A DNA stretch of 33,979 bases from Gemmatimonadota bacterium. GTDB lineage: Bacteria; Gemmatimonadota; Gemmatimonadetes; Longimicrobiales; Gaopeijiaceae. Location: assembly GCA_022563405.1 (NCBI GenBank), contig JADFNK010000001.1, positions 1 through 33,979 of the forward strand. Direction: 5' to 3'. Positions 26,378-33,979 of this stretch are shown here, piece by piece. The notes beneath the pieces were generated by a model that searched no databases, was not told the origin of the DNA, and saw nothing but the letters and a program-made list of their open reading frames with translations. Both the position numbers and the translations under genes were made by a program. Numbering within the stretch: the first letter of the stretch is position 1; each line of letters starts with the position of its first letter.

Positions 26378-27430
26378 TCAGACCAGGGTCGGCGGCTTGA
26401 CGTCGAAGATCCCGGACCACCCGAGCTCGGCAAATTCGCTCTGGTGGGCATGGAACATGTACTTCCCGGGGTAATCGTACGTGAACTCGAGGACGGCGCG
26501 TTCACCCTGGCACAACATCACCGTGTCGGTGAATTCGTAGCGTTCGAGATCCGTACCGGTGCGGTAGAGGCGAAAGAAGTTTCCGTGCAAGTGGAACGAA
26601 TTCAGCACGTCGAACTCGGTCATGTTGCCGAGGTAGACACGCACCAACTCCCCCTGCTCGATCTCGATGGGATGTTTCTGGTAATGGAAGGCCACCGTGT
26701 TCACCGCATAGACTTCGTTGTCGCCGTCGAAGTTCGTGTCGAACCCGTTCATCAGCATCAACATTTCGTTGGCTTCCGGTCTTCCCTCCCGCGGATCTAT
26801 GATGAACGCACCGTACAAACCTTTATGCACATGCCGCTTCAAGGGGATGGCATGACAGTGATAGAGGTGGAAGCCCATGGGCGCCGCGTCGAACTCGTAG
26901 ACGAAGCTCTGTCCCGGCTCGACTATTTCGAAAACACCGTCCATCTCTGCAGCGTGGATACCGTGGAAGTGGATCGTGTGTGGATGACTTCCCGCGTTGG
27001 TGAAGTTCACCTTCAGCCGATCGCCCTCGGTACAACGGATGGTTGGTCCGGGAACCGTCCCGTTGTAGGTCCACGCAGCGAAGTATACGCCCGGCGCCAC
27101 CTCGATCTCTCGATCCACTGCGGTGATTTCGTATTCTCTCTGAATCTGTCCACTCGGGAGCGTTGACACGCTGCCGTAGTCGAAGTTCTTGAGAAACGCA
27201 GTGGCGTCGAATCCCTCCGGATCCACATCGCCCTTGGCCCCGGCGAGTCCCGGGTCGTGTGCGCTCCCGGCTCCGCTGAGCGTCGGCGCGTCGTTCCCCA
27301 GCCTCGATCCGGCGAGTGCTCCCGCTCCGGCCGCCAGGCCTACGGCTCCGGCCACTCCTGATCTCAGAAGGTCACGGCGTGAGATTCCGGCATGGGCCTG
27401 GCCAGGCTTCTCGTCTTGTTTGTCTCCCAT
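26378..27430 (-). CDS. Tat-exported two-domain multicopper oxidase
   Basis: The protein is 350 aa, with GAGGGAA before the ATG. It begins with a Tat signal (SRRDLLRSG, 17-25) and a hydrophobic stretch to about 41. Two cupredoxin domains follow. The four HxH motifs for a trinuclear copper centre are visible: H154/H156, H191/H193, H280/H282 and H327/H329. A type 1 site lies in domain 1 only, with C192 and H200 and Leu (L205) at the axial position. Domain 2 lacks the Cys. This resembles the two-domain class with T1 in domain 1 and is related to NirK. It oxidises a metal or organic substrate outside the membrane with oxygen as the usual acceptor. The downstream ZIP gene favours a metal substrate, which is inference. 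Confidence 0.87.
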   Translation of the reverse strand: MGDKQDEKPGQAHAGISRRDLLRSGVAGAVGLAAGAGALAGSRLGNDAPTLSGAGSAHDPGLAGAKGDVDPEGFDATAFLKNFDYGSVSTLPSGQIQREYEITAVDREIEVAPGVYFAAWTYNGTVPGPTIRCTEGDRLKVNFTNAGSHPHTIHFHGIHAAEMDGVFEIVEPGQSFVYEFDAAPMGFHLYHCHAIPLKRHVHKGLYGAFIIDPREGRPEANEMLMLMNGFDTNFDGDNEVYAVNTVAFHYQKHPIEIEQGELVRVYLGNMTEFDVLNSFHLHGNFFRLYRTGTDLERYEFTDTVMLCQGERAVLEFTYDYPGKYMFHAHQSEFAELGWSGIFDVKPPTLV

Positions 27431-27462
27431 GCAAATTCCCTCGTTGCGGATACCCCAATATG

Positions 27463-27484
27463 AAAATTAGTCTTGCCTAATTTT
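27463..27484. promoter_or_regulatory. DtxR/MntR-like operator for the oxidase-ZIP operon
   Basis: A perfect 8-bp inverted repeat, AAAATTAG-N6-CTAATTTT, lies 33-54 bp before the oxidase start. TTAG near the outer parts and CTAA in the other arm recall the TTAGGnnAGnCTAA-type sites bound by DtxR/IdeR/MntR iron or manganese repressors. It overlaps the candidate -10 box, as expected for repression when the metal is present. Fur sites are richer in GATAAT repeats, so I prefer DtxR-type; the regulator is not in the window. Confidence 0.7.
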
Positions 27485-27507
27485 TACAGAAACGAGCGGT
27501 TTGTCAA
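27481..27507 (-). promoter_or_regulatory. Candidate promoter of the multicopper oxidase-ZIP operon
   Basis: On the minus strand a perfect TTGACA (27507-27502) is followed after 15 bp by TAAAAA (27486-27481). The spacing is short, but the AT-rich -10 region runs directly into the dyad operator at 27463-27484. The pair of elements explains where transcription and repression could meet. Confidence 0.5.
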
Positions 27508-27580
27508 GGGTGTCTCATTGAAAATGGGGCGAATCGATGTAGACTCGACCGGAGGCGAGCCGACCCGGAGGCGTGGACTC

Positions 27581-27655
27581 ATGGACAAGAAGGACGGATT
27601 CGCGGACAAGAAAGGCGGATTTAAGGACAAGAGGGCGGATGCGTGGGCAAGCTAG
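27581..27655 (+). CDS. Possible 24-residue Lys/Asp-rich repeat peptide
   Basis: An ATG at 27581 has GGAGG 9 nt upstream and opens a 24-codon frame. The peptide consists of three heptads of the type DKKxGFx (DKKDGFA, DKKGGFK, DKRADAW). It lies 39 bp before the protoporphyrinogen oxidase gene in the same direction. It could be a small protein, an upstream leader peptide, or merely the translation of a DNA repeat. I recognise no homologue. Confidence 0.3.
   Translation: MDKKDGFADKKGGFKDKRADAWAS
27583..27644. repeat. Three tandem 21-bp repeats
   Basis: Units start at 27583, 27604 and 27625 and share GGACAAGAnnGnCGGAT; the third is one base short. They lie between the divergent oxidase and hemY promoters and encode the heptads of the small peptide. 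An extra pair, CCGGAGGCG at 27549 and 27565, sits just before them. Confidence 0.75.
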
Positions 27656-27694
27656 AAGGCTGTTGAAGAAGTACGGCCGGGGGCGGGAATCCAG

Positions 27695-28978
27695 ATGATT
27701 GGCGTCGTTGGGGGCGGAATCTCAGGATTGGTCCTCGCTTACGAGCTTCGCCGTTTAGGCGTCGACGTCACTGTCTGGGAGGCGGCGAGCGTTCCGGGTG
27801 GTGTCATGCGATCCCAGCTCCATGGGGACCTCGTGTTGGAGTTGGGCCCTCAGAGGGCGCGGTTGACCGGTCCCTTCCGGCAGCTCGTGGAGAGCGTGGG
27901 CCTGAGCGAGGAGTTGGTCACGGCGCCTACGGATCTTCCTCTTTATATGTATCACCGAGGCCGACTGCGGCGGGCTCCCCTCTCGCTCTCGCAGGCCGTG
28001 ACCACGGATCTTCTTCCATGGTGGGCCAAGGCGCGCGTGCTTGCCGAGCCGTTCACCGCGGGCCCCAGAGCAGGTGAGCTCGTGGGCCCGTTCTTGCGGA
28101 GGAAGTTCGGTGGGGCCGCGTATCGAGCTTTGCTGGGGCCCCTCTATGGCGGCCTCTACGCCTCCGATCCGGATCGCATGCCGGTGAAACACGCGCTGCA
28201 GAGGACCCTGGTGGAGCTTGGTGTTCGGAGGAGTATCTTGTGGCGGATGTTCCGTGGTGCGGGGCAGGCGGCCGCATCCGCGCCTTGCTCCTTTCGGGAA
28301 GGGTTGGGGGCGCTGCCGCTGGCGATCACCAGAAAGTTGGAGGGAAGTGTCCGGCTGGAAGCTCCGGTGCGGATGTTACGGAAAAAGGCGGTCGGGTGGG
28401 AGGTCACCGTGGACGGCGCCGGCATCGTGCCCGTGGACGCGGTTGTTTTGGCCTGCCCATCTGATACGGCCGCGGGCCTCTTGGGGAGCGCCTACCCGGA
28501 AGAAGCGGCCCGGCTCTCGGCTCTTCGGTACAACCGTCTCGCCCTCGTATACCTCAAGTCTGAAACAAGACTCCGTGGCCTCGGTTTTCAAGTGGCCTTC
28601 GGGGAGTCTCTCGAGACGAGGGGTGTGACCTGGAACGAGAGCCTTTTCGGACGCCCCGGGCTTCATACCGCCTACCTGGGCGGAATGAAGAACCCCGAGT
28701 TATCCGACTGGGACGATGGCCGGATTGCGGAAATCGCTTGCAAAGAATTCGAGGTCGCAACCGGATACCGGGCGGAGGCCATTCACGTTTCTAGAACACG
28801 GATTCCCGCATGGGACGAGACGTGGGATGGCCTCGAGGGCGTCGAGTGGCCGTCGGACCTCTATTTTTGCTCCAACTACACGGCCCGACCGGGGATCCTG
28901 GGCAGGATCACCGAGGCCAAGCGTTTGGCGGTCACTCTCGCCGCGACGGCACAGCCGACGGGCTACAAGCCTGTGTGA
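27695..28978 (+). CDS. hemY: Protoporphyrinogen oxidase, HemY-type
   Basis: The protein is 427 aa. FAD-binding GGGISGL (6-12) is followed by ELRRLGVDVTVWEA and PGGVMRS, typical of the FAD-containing amine oxidase/PPO fold. The segments LLGPLYGGLYASDPDRMPVKHAL and YFCSNYTARPGILGRI near the end match protoporphyrinogen oxidase. The enzyme oxidises protoporphyrinogen IX to protoporphyrin IX with oxygen, the step before ferrochelatase. It converges with the ferrochelatase gene 46 bp away, so the last two haem steps are adjacent but on opposite strands. Length is slightly below the usual 450-480 aa. The Shine-Dalgarno is modest (GGCGGGAA). Confidence 0.87.
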   Translation: MIGVVGGGISGLVLAYELRRLGVDVTVWEAASVPGGVMRSQLHGDLVLELGPQRARLTGPFRQLVESVGLSEELVTAPTDLPLYMYHRGRLRRAPLSLSQAVTTDLLPWWAKARVLAEPFTAGPRAGELVGPFLRRKFGGAAYRALLGPLYGGLYASDPDRMPVKHALQRTLVELGVRRSILWRMFRGAGQAAASAPCSFREGLGALPLAITRKLEGSVRLEAPVRMLRKKAVGWEVTVDGAGIVPVDAVVLACPSDTAAGLLGSAYPEEAARLSALRYNRLALVYLKSETRLRGLGFQVAFGESLETRGVTWNESLFGRPGLHTAYLGGMKNPELSDWDDGRIAEIACKEFEVATGYRAEAIHVSRTRIPAWDETWDGLEGVEWPSDLYFCSNYTARPGILGRITEAKRLAVTLAATAQPTGYKPV

Positions 28979-29024
28979 CGTCGATGGGGGGCCTATGGGG
29001 CGTGGTGCGTGTAGTGATATCCGG

Positions 29025-30062
29025 TCAGTCTCCGGCGGCGTTGAGGCAGAACGTTTCTGGTGAGGCCCGACAGAGGCAGCGGCGCAAACCCAGCTCACCC
29101 ATGATCGGCTCGGGCCGAAGCACGTCCTCTACGAGATCCGCGAGAAGCGCCGCGAAGGTGGCATCATCGTGGGGAATAGGCACGCGGTGGAACTCGAGGC
29201 CCGCTTCTTCCGCAATTTCGCGGAGCTCGCCATCCAACTCGCCCAACGTCTCGGACTGCTCATGCATGAAACTGACCGCATCGACGATGACCCGAGCTCC
29301 TTCGACCTCCCGAATTACGGTTGCGACCTCGGGAGCCGTCCATTCGATGTCACGGTTCGTATGGTTCTGATATCCGAGCGCGTAGTTGCTGATGCCGAGC
29401 TCGCGAGCCACCATACGACACACCTCCTCGACGTATGTCACGTACCGTGGCCCCCCGTCCAAGTATTGGAGCGGTGTACCGTGGGCCGAAAAGACGAGCG
29501 TAGTGTCGGAGGCGTGGAGGTCGACTCCCTCCCGCTTCACGTAGTCGAGAATGGCGTCAGCGCGGAGTCGTTGATACGCCGGGTGCCGATGCCAGCCCGT
29601 AATCTCACGTAGAGGCACCTCCCATGAGAGTTCGCTCATGGCAGCTCGAACGTCCTCCAGAGCCGCGATCGTGGTGGACCTGCCGCACAGAGGGTAGACG
29701 GGGAGGACCACCAATTGCTCCACGCCGTCGGTCTGCGCATCAGCCACGATCGCAGCGACGGACGGTTCCGTGAACTGCATGCCCGAATAACACCGCAGGT
29801 CCAAACCCCGGCGGCGGAGAATACGCTCGACCATGCGAACCTGCTTTCGGGCTTGTCCGTTCAGTGGGGATCCGCCGATCCGCTTGTATTCCTCGATCAG
29901 ACCAGGCGCTCGTGCCTCAGCGAGCTTTCGGGCGCGACCACTACCCTTTCCAGACTCCAGGGACGAGTTACGGGCGAAGATACGCTCCAGAAAGGGGATG
30001 ACCTCTTCGAGCGTGGGATTTTCGGGTTCACCGAAATTGAGTATCAAGACACCGATCTGCAT
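29025..30062 (-). CDS. hemH: Ferrochelatase, probably with a C-terminal [2Fe-2S] site
   Basis: The protein is 345 aa. The catalytic His is H194 in VFSAHGTP and the conserved acid is E271 in SFMHEQSETLGELD. EYKRIGGSPLNGQ (58-70) is the usual substrate-lip region. It inserts Fe(II) into protoporphyrin IX to make haem. The extreme C-terminus has three cysteines, C329-x-C331-x7-C339, and a fourth (C126) lies in YPLCGRSTT, close to the position of the internal Cys ligand in animal ferrochelatase (YPQYSCSTT). This resembles ferrochelatases that carry a [2Fe-2S] cluster, as known from animals and some bacteria. The cluster is inference. There is no strong Shine-Dalgarno. Confidence 0.93.
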   Translation of the reverse strand: MQIGVLILNFGEPENPTLEEVIPFLERIFARNSSLESGKGSGRARKLAEARAPGLIEEYKRIGGSPLNGQARKQVRMVERILRRRGLDLRCYSGMQFTEPSVAAIVADAQTDGVEQLVVLPVYPLCGRSTTIAALEDVRAAMSELSWEVPLREITGWHRHPAYQRLRADAILDYVKREGVDLHASDTTLVFSAHGTPLQYLDGGPRYVTYVEEVCRMVARELGISNYALGYQNHTNRDIEWTAPEVATVIREVEGARVIVDAVSFMHEQSETLGELDGELREIAEEAGLEFHRVPIPHDDATFAALLADLVEDVLRPEPIMGELGLRRCLCRASPETFCLNAAGD

Positions 30063-30153
30063 CGATCAACGATTCCGCTTCAGTATCGGACAGTGCGGGG
30101 ACGACGGAGCGGTCCTGGGCAACGGACGACTCATCAGCCAGCTAGACCGGGCT

Positions 30154-30188
30154 CGCACCACCACCCTGGCAGGAAGGGTGGTGGTGCG
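30154..30188 (-). terminator. Strong hairpin after the DUF4175 gene, without T-tract
   Basis: A perfect 14-bp stem, CGCACCACCACCCT / AGGGTGGTGGTGCG, has a 7-nt loop. It starts 38 bp after the DUF4175 stop and ends 91 bp before hemH, both read on the minus strand. It would fold stably in the mRNA. Neither strand has a T-run, so it may be a rho-independent-like stop of limited efficiency or an mRNA 3'-end stabiliser. Confidence 0.5.
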
Positions 30189-30226
30189 CGAAGCTCCGGT
30201 CCGTGGCTTGGAAGAGGAAACTGGAC

Positions 30227-33200
30227 TCAGTTGCCAGAGCCCCTCGCCAGGGCCCGCGAGTATTCCTCGACTATGTCCTCGAAGCCCCTGGGGACGTCAT
30301 AAGAGCCGGAGCTGAAGACCCGATTTTCGCTCTCTCCCTCCATCTCTCGCCGTAAGCCGAACTCCAGTTGCTGCAGTCCTTCGACGATCTGCGACTGGAG
30401 CCGGGCCAACTCAGCCAGGTCCAGGTAGACATCCTCACGGTCCAGTTGCCTCAGAGCCGCGATCACGTCGCCGAGTTGCTGCTGGTTCAGGTCCACATCT
30501 TCGAGGAGGCGTTGTAGCTCGAGCGCCTCCTGGAGGCGCTGCCGAGCCTCGCTGCGGGACTGGCGGATGTCGCCCGTTGAGAGACGGCCGTATCTGGAGC
30601 CGGCATATGCACCGCCCCGATTTCCTCCGTCCGGGCCACCCAAACCTCCTTGCTGGCCTCCTTGTTGACCCTGACCCTGTTGGCCTTGCTGACCCTGACC
30701 CTGTTGACCTTGCTGACCCTGGCCTTGTTGACCCTGGCCTTGTTGGCCTTGCTGACCCTGTTCGCCCTGTTCGCCCTGTTCGCCCTGCTGACCCTGTTGG
30801 CCTTGCTGACCTCGCTCACCGAGTCTGCGTGAGAGCGACTCGACACCCCGCTGGAGGGCCCTTGCCCGATCGAGTGCCTCCGCACGAAGATCAGATTGGT
30901 CGGCGCCAATCGCGTCATTCGCTCTTTCCAGTTGCTCCTGGAGCTCTTCGACGATGCGCGTGGTTTCGGCCTCGAACTCTCTCGTGTATTCACGATCCTG
31001 CGTGCCGATGAGCCCGCGGGAATAACGAACACGTTCCTTGAGCTTGTCGTCCTCGATCACATCTCCGGCCTCTTCCAACCGCTCCGCAGCGTCCCTTTGG
31101 TTCGCCCGGGCGTCGGCCGTCAGCCGGTCGATCTCGCGCTCCAAGTCGGCGATTTCATCGTGCATCGCTTCCTTGCGTTCAAATAGGCGTCTTCCGGCTT
31201 CCGAGCCCGGCCCAAGCCTTGCTTCCGCGAGACGGTCCATGCCGGCCTCTATGTCACGTTGTTCGCGGGCCAGGTCTTCGGCTCTCGACCGGGCGTCCTC
31301 GACATCGGTGGCGAGCCGCTCCTGACGATCTCGTTGCAAGCGTCGTGTCGCGTCTTCCAACTGGTCGAGCGCCGATTCGGCGTTGGCGGTTGCGGCGCTC
31401 CCGGACCCGGCCGCTGCACGGCGCATGTCCGCAGCCGCGTCTTGAAGCCGCCGAGCTGCGTCCGCCAACTGCTGGTCGTTGTTCTCACGCGCCAGGATTT
31501 CGAGGCGGCGGGCCGCCTCTTCGGTATCCTCGGCGAGTTGACGCTGAGCTTGGGCACTCGCGCCGCCCGACGCGCCTCCTTGCTGGGCGGCGGCCCGGCG
31601 CTGCCGTTCTGCCTGCTGCTGCTGCCGCCTGGCGAGTTCCTTCAGGGCCTCCATCTCCTCTTCGACCTGAGCACCGGCCTGTTGGCGCTGACCGCGTTCG
31701 ACGGTCTCGTACTGGTTCTGAAGCTTATCGAGCTCGAGCTCGAAGATATCGGCCAGGTCGTCCGCTCTCGCGCCGCCGCCGCCGCCGCCCTGCTGCCCTT
31801 GACTGACCTCTACCTCATAACTCTCCTCGGCCTTCTGGAGATTCTGGAGCGCTTTCAACTCGGGAGAGATCGCTTCCTGTAGGTCCCCTTCATCGAGGAT
31901 CTTCTGCGCGGCTTCCATCTCGACGATGGCCTGGCGCATCGCCTCTGAAATGCTCTGGAACTGAGGATCGTTCCCCAAGCCGCGAGCCGTCAGCCGGTCC
32001 AAAATGCCGGCCACCTGATCCCTCGCGGCGCCCTGGGCCAAGCTTATGCTGCGTAGGTTTTCCCGGAACTCGCTTTCACTATAACTCTCACGGTCTCGCA
32101 ACAGGTTGTACGTGGCTGCAACCACCAGCTCCTGTTGCTCGGAGAGAGCACCGTCGTCCCCACCGCCGCCGCCGCCGCCGCCGCCTCCCTGCTCGGCCTG
32201 GCGGAAGTCCACACGGAAGGGGCGGATTTTCAGGAAGTAGATGTCACTCTTCGCGGTGCGGCTATCCGGCCCCTGGTTGCTGTCTTCAACCTGGGCGTAG
32301 TAGGCAATGAGGTCACCGGACTCGAGGCCGAAATCCTCGAGAAAGAGCGTGTGACCAGCGGTGACCTCCGGGGTCGCACGGCCGTCGAACAACCGGACCG
32401 TGTCCTCGGGGCCACCGTTGACCGAGTAGATGAAAAGCAACTCGGAGATACCGTAGTCGTCGTCGGCTGTCACTTCTACATAAAATTCCTCGATCGGACT
32501 CGCGCGCTCATCACGCCCGGGCTTGGAAAACGACACAGACGGTGGCTGATCCCTCAGAACGTCGATCACGTACTGAGGAGACGCCGGAACGAGCTCTCCG
32601 GATGCCCTCTCTAGCGTGATCTCGTAGTATCCTTCGCGCTCGACGGTCAGGCTCGCTGTCCACGTGCCGTCCCCTTCGTCCGTGAGCGCCACCACCTCGC
32701 CGTCGACGAGGAGCTGCCCGCCCGGTGTGAGCATCGTGGGAAAGATTCTCAGCGTTACCACGGTCCCCCGGACCGCGGCGATGTCACCTCCGAATTCTAT
32801 CGTGCGGGAGGGGAGCCCTGTGTAGGCGGGAAAGTCATACTCCAAATCGAGATGTTCTACATACGGGAGATCGGCCACCTCGATTCGGTGTGTGGGCGAG
32901 CGAATGCCGGTGGATTCGACGTAGTAATCCGTGTGCTCGTCTACGCTGAGAAGGAGGAGCTCGAAGCCGGCGCCTCCGTCGGCGAGCATGGAGAGCTGGT
33001 CGAACGCGTCCGAGGACTCCCCACGGAAGAAGATCTGCGCCTCCCCGGTCTCAAATCCCAGGAGTTTGGCTGTGACGAGTTGATCGGAACCTCGGGCAAT
33101 CGTGATGTCACCGGGGCTCACGGAAATCGAATACGGGTTTACCGCCCCGGCGTCCCGTGTCGGGAACAGGAGGGCGGCCGCCCCGTCGCGGACTTGAGTG

Positions 33201-33715
33201 GGTCCGAAGAGCAATAACACGATGGAGCCGAGTGCCACCGCAAACAGCGCTCCTGACGCCCGTTGAAGACCTTTTTTCTCGATCCGGCGCCCGAAATCGA
33301 TCTCTCCCGCGCGCAGGAGCGCACTCTCGACGACTCGCTGTGCGAGGGCCTCGGAAGTTTGGTCCGAATCGGATGTGGTCTCGAGCGCTGCCAGCACCGA
33401 GGCCTCCAGGGAGGGCTCGTGCTCTTCCAGATAGAGGGCCGCCTGCTCGTCAGAGACTCGCCGCGTTAGAGGCCAGACGAGGAAACGGGCTGTCAGTCCG
33501 GCCACGAGGACCCAAAGGATCCCCCGGAACCACAGGACCGACGAGGCGCTGAAACGCGCGACTTCGAGTCCATAGACCGACAGGAGGAACGCCAGTAAAC
33601 CGGCTCCGAACACGATGGCCATTCCCCGGATCGCGATGCGCGTGCGCCACCGCCTGCGAATCTGGCGAACCATGGCCAGGACCCGGTTATTGCCCTCATG
33701 TGTTGCTCGGTACAT
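30227..33715 (-). CDS. DUF4175-type large membrane protein with coiled-coil and Gln/Gly repeats
   Basis: The protein is 1162 aa from the ATG at 33715, chosen for GGGAGGAG just upstream; it overlaps the BatA-like gene by 20 bp. Three membrane helices lie near residues 31-50, 60-82 and 154-172. A beta-rich, probably extracytoplasmic region follows (about 180-500). After a poly-Gly run (near 508-518) comes a long, highly charged, coiled-coil-prone part (about 520-960). A Gln/Gly repeat (about 966-1023) and a helical tail complete it. The layout matches DUF4175 proteins found beside BatA/MoxR-type genes. Function is unknown; a cell-envelope stress or scaffold role is guessed from the neighbour. 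Confidence 0.78.
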   Translation of the reverse strand: MYRATHEGNNRVLAMVRQIRRRWRTRIAIRGMAIVFGAGLLAFLLSVYGLEVARFSASSVLWFRGILWVLVAGLTARFLVWPLTRRVSDEQAALYLEEHEPSLEASVLAALETTSDSDQTSEALAQRVVESALLRAGEIDFGRRIEKKGLQRASGALFAVALGSIVLLLFGPTQVRDGAAALLFPTRDAGAVNPYSISVSPGDITIARGSDQLVTAKLLGFETGEAQIFFRGESSDAFDQLSMLADGGAGFELLLLSVDEHTDYYVESTGIRSPTHRIEVADLPYVEHLDLEYDFPAYTGLPSRTIEFGGDIAAVRGTVVTLRIFPTMLTPGGQLLVDGEVVALTDEGDGTWTASLTVEREGYYEITLERASGELVPASPQYVIDVLRDQPPSVSFSKPGRDERASPIEEFYVEVTADDDYGISELLFIYSVNGGPEDTVRLFDGRATPEVTAGHTLFLEDFGLESGDLIAYYAQVEDSNQGPDSRTAKSDIYFLKIRPFRVDFRQAEQGGGGGGGGGGDDGALSEQQELVVAATYNLLRDRESYSESEFRENLRSISLAQGAARDQVAGILDRLTARGLGNDPQFQSISEAMRQAIVEMEAAQKILDEGDLQEAISPELKALQNLQKAEESYEVEVSQGQQGGGGGGARADDLADIFELELDKLQNQYETVERGQRQQAGAQVEEEMEALKELARRQQQQAERQRRAAAQQGGASGGASAQAQRQLAEDTEEAARRLEILARENNDQQLADAARRLQDAAADMRRAAAGSGSAATANAESALDQLEDATRRLQRDRQERLATDVEDARSRAEDLAREQRDIEAGMDRLAEARLGPGSEAGRRLFERKEAMHDEIADLEREIDRLTADARANQRDAAERLEEAGDVIEDDKLKERVRYSRGLIGTQDREYTREFEAETTRIVEELQEQLERANDAIGADQSDLRAEALDRARALQRGVESLSRRLGERGQQGQQGQQGEQGEQGEQGQQGQQGQGQQGQGQQGQQGQGQQGQQGQGQQGGQQGGLGGPDGGNRGGAYAGSRYGRLSTGDIRQSRSEARQRLQEALELQRLLEDVDLNQQQLGDVIAALRQLDREDVYLDLAELARLQSQIVEGLQQLEFGLRREMEGESENRVFSSGSYDVPRGFEDIVEEYSRALARGSGN
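30649..30812 (-). repeat. Imperfect 9-bp-based tandem repeat encoding Gln/Gly-rich tract
   Basis: The minus strand repeats units such as CAGGGTCAACAAGGC, with variants coding GQQ, GQ and GEQ. The result is a collagen-like low-complexity tract within the DUF4175 protein. The DNA repeat is prone to slippage, so its length may vary between strains. Confidence 0.85.
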
Positions 33716-33979
33716 AACTCCTCCCATGCTCAAATCTTGTTGTCGTCGTCCGAGAAATCCAGTTAGAGATCGCGGTCTCAATCAACAACAGTACCAAGGC
33801 AGCCACCATCAGGAGCCGCCAAAGGGACTGGCGCCGCTCCTGGTTCCTCTCCTGCATTTCGACCGAAAGTGTCTCTCCGCCGGCCCCTATCACGACGCCC
33901 GTCTCCCGAGGAGCGACGGCCGCCGCCAACTCCTCGGGGTCCATGGCTTCCAACTCGGACTCGGCTACGTCCACGTTCA
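33696..33979 (-). CDS. BatA-like / VWA-associated membrane protein (3' end only)
   Basis: The last 94 residues of a gene that enters from the right edge. The frame is open through the edge, reading NVDVAESELEAMDPEELAAAVAP. A membrane helix follows (LWRLLMVAALVLLLIETAI), then a short cytoplasmic tail ending RSYVPSNT. A NVDxxESxLxxxDPxEL segment before a terminal helix is what I expect at the C-terminus of BatA-type aerotolerance proteins. The stop lies inside the DUF4175 gene start (20-bp overlap), so both belong to one operon. The diagnostic N-terminal region is outside the window, so this is a family-level call. Confidence 0.65.
   Translation of the reverse strand, partial: NVDVAESELEAMDPEELAAAVAPRETGVVIGAGGETLSVEMQERNQERRQSLWRLLMVAALVLLLIETAISNWISRTTTTRFEHGRSYVPSNT

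Noticed and set aside
30649..30812. Repeat tract considered as a CRISPR array
   Set aside because: Units are 9-15 bp with no unique spacers and stay in frame within a coding region.

Overview
The window is high-GC, densely packed bacterial chromosome carrying mostly housekeeping and transport genes on both strands. No rRNA, tRNA, CRISPR array, phage module or intact insertion sequence was seen. The gene mix suggests a member of Gemmatimonadota or a related Gram-negative lineage. It includes an outer-membrane beta-barrel beside a metal-binding lipoprotein-type gene, a BatA/DUF4175 pair, a GltD-like subunit with a two-gene 2-oxoacid:ferredoxin oxidoreductase, and a type IV pilin-like protein. 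That placement rests on gene content alone and is tentative.

Left part (1-8222). A minus-strand metal-acquisition group occupies the edge: a small His/Cys protein, a beta-barrel porin and the start of a ZnuA-like binding protein. Divergent from it is a tight plus-strand operon of eight genes (2225-8222): FabI/FabL-like reductase, FabH, FabA, FabZ, FabF, acyl carrier protein, PlsC-like acyltransferase and phosphopantetheinyl transferase. Most junctions overlap. Together they form a nearly self-contained fatty-acyl assembly line with its own carrier protein and activating enzyme. FabG and FabD are missing. Several motifs are non-canonical, so a specialised lipid product is plausible.

Middle (8194-22127). 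A minus-strand pair encodes Kup and an APC permease fused to PTS EIIA and TrkA-C domains. Plus-strand genes follow: an aminotransferase, an RsmC-like rRNA methyltransferase, a 549-bp spacer with IS21-like repeat relics, and a three-gene module of GltD-like Fe-S flavoprotein plus KorA and KorB. KorA has no canonical start codon at its expected N-terminus. Convergent to this module is thiC, preceded by a clear TPP riboswitch.

Right part (22127-33979). Minus-strand genes encode a pilin-like protein with a bitopic partner, the ABC-F factor EttA, and a ZIP metal transporter with a Tat-exported two-domain multicopper oxidase. The promoter of the oxidase-ZIP pair carries a DtxR/MntR-like dyad. Protoporphyrinogen oxidase (plus strand) and ferrochelatase (minus strand) converge and supply the last two steps of haem synthesis. 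The window ends with a large DUF4175-type membrane/coiled-coil protein and the C-terminal end of a BatA-like protein. The most interesting units are the lipid operon, the Kup/APC-EIIA-RCK pair and the metal-regulated oxidase-ZIP pair.
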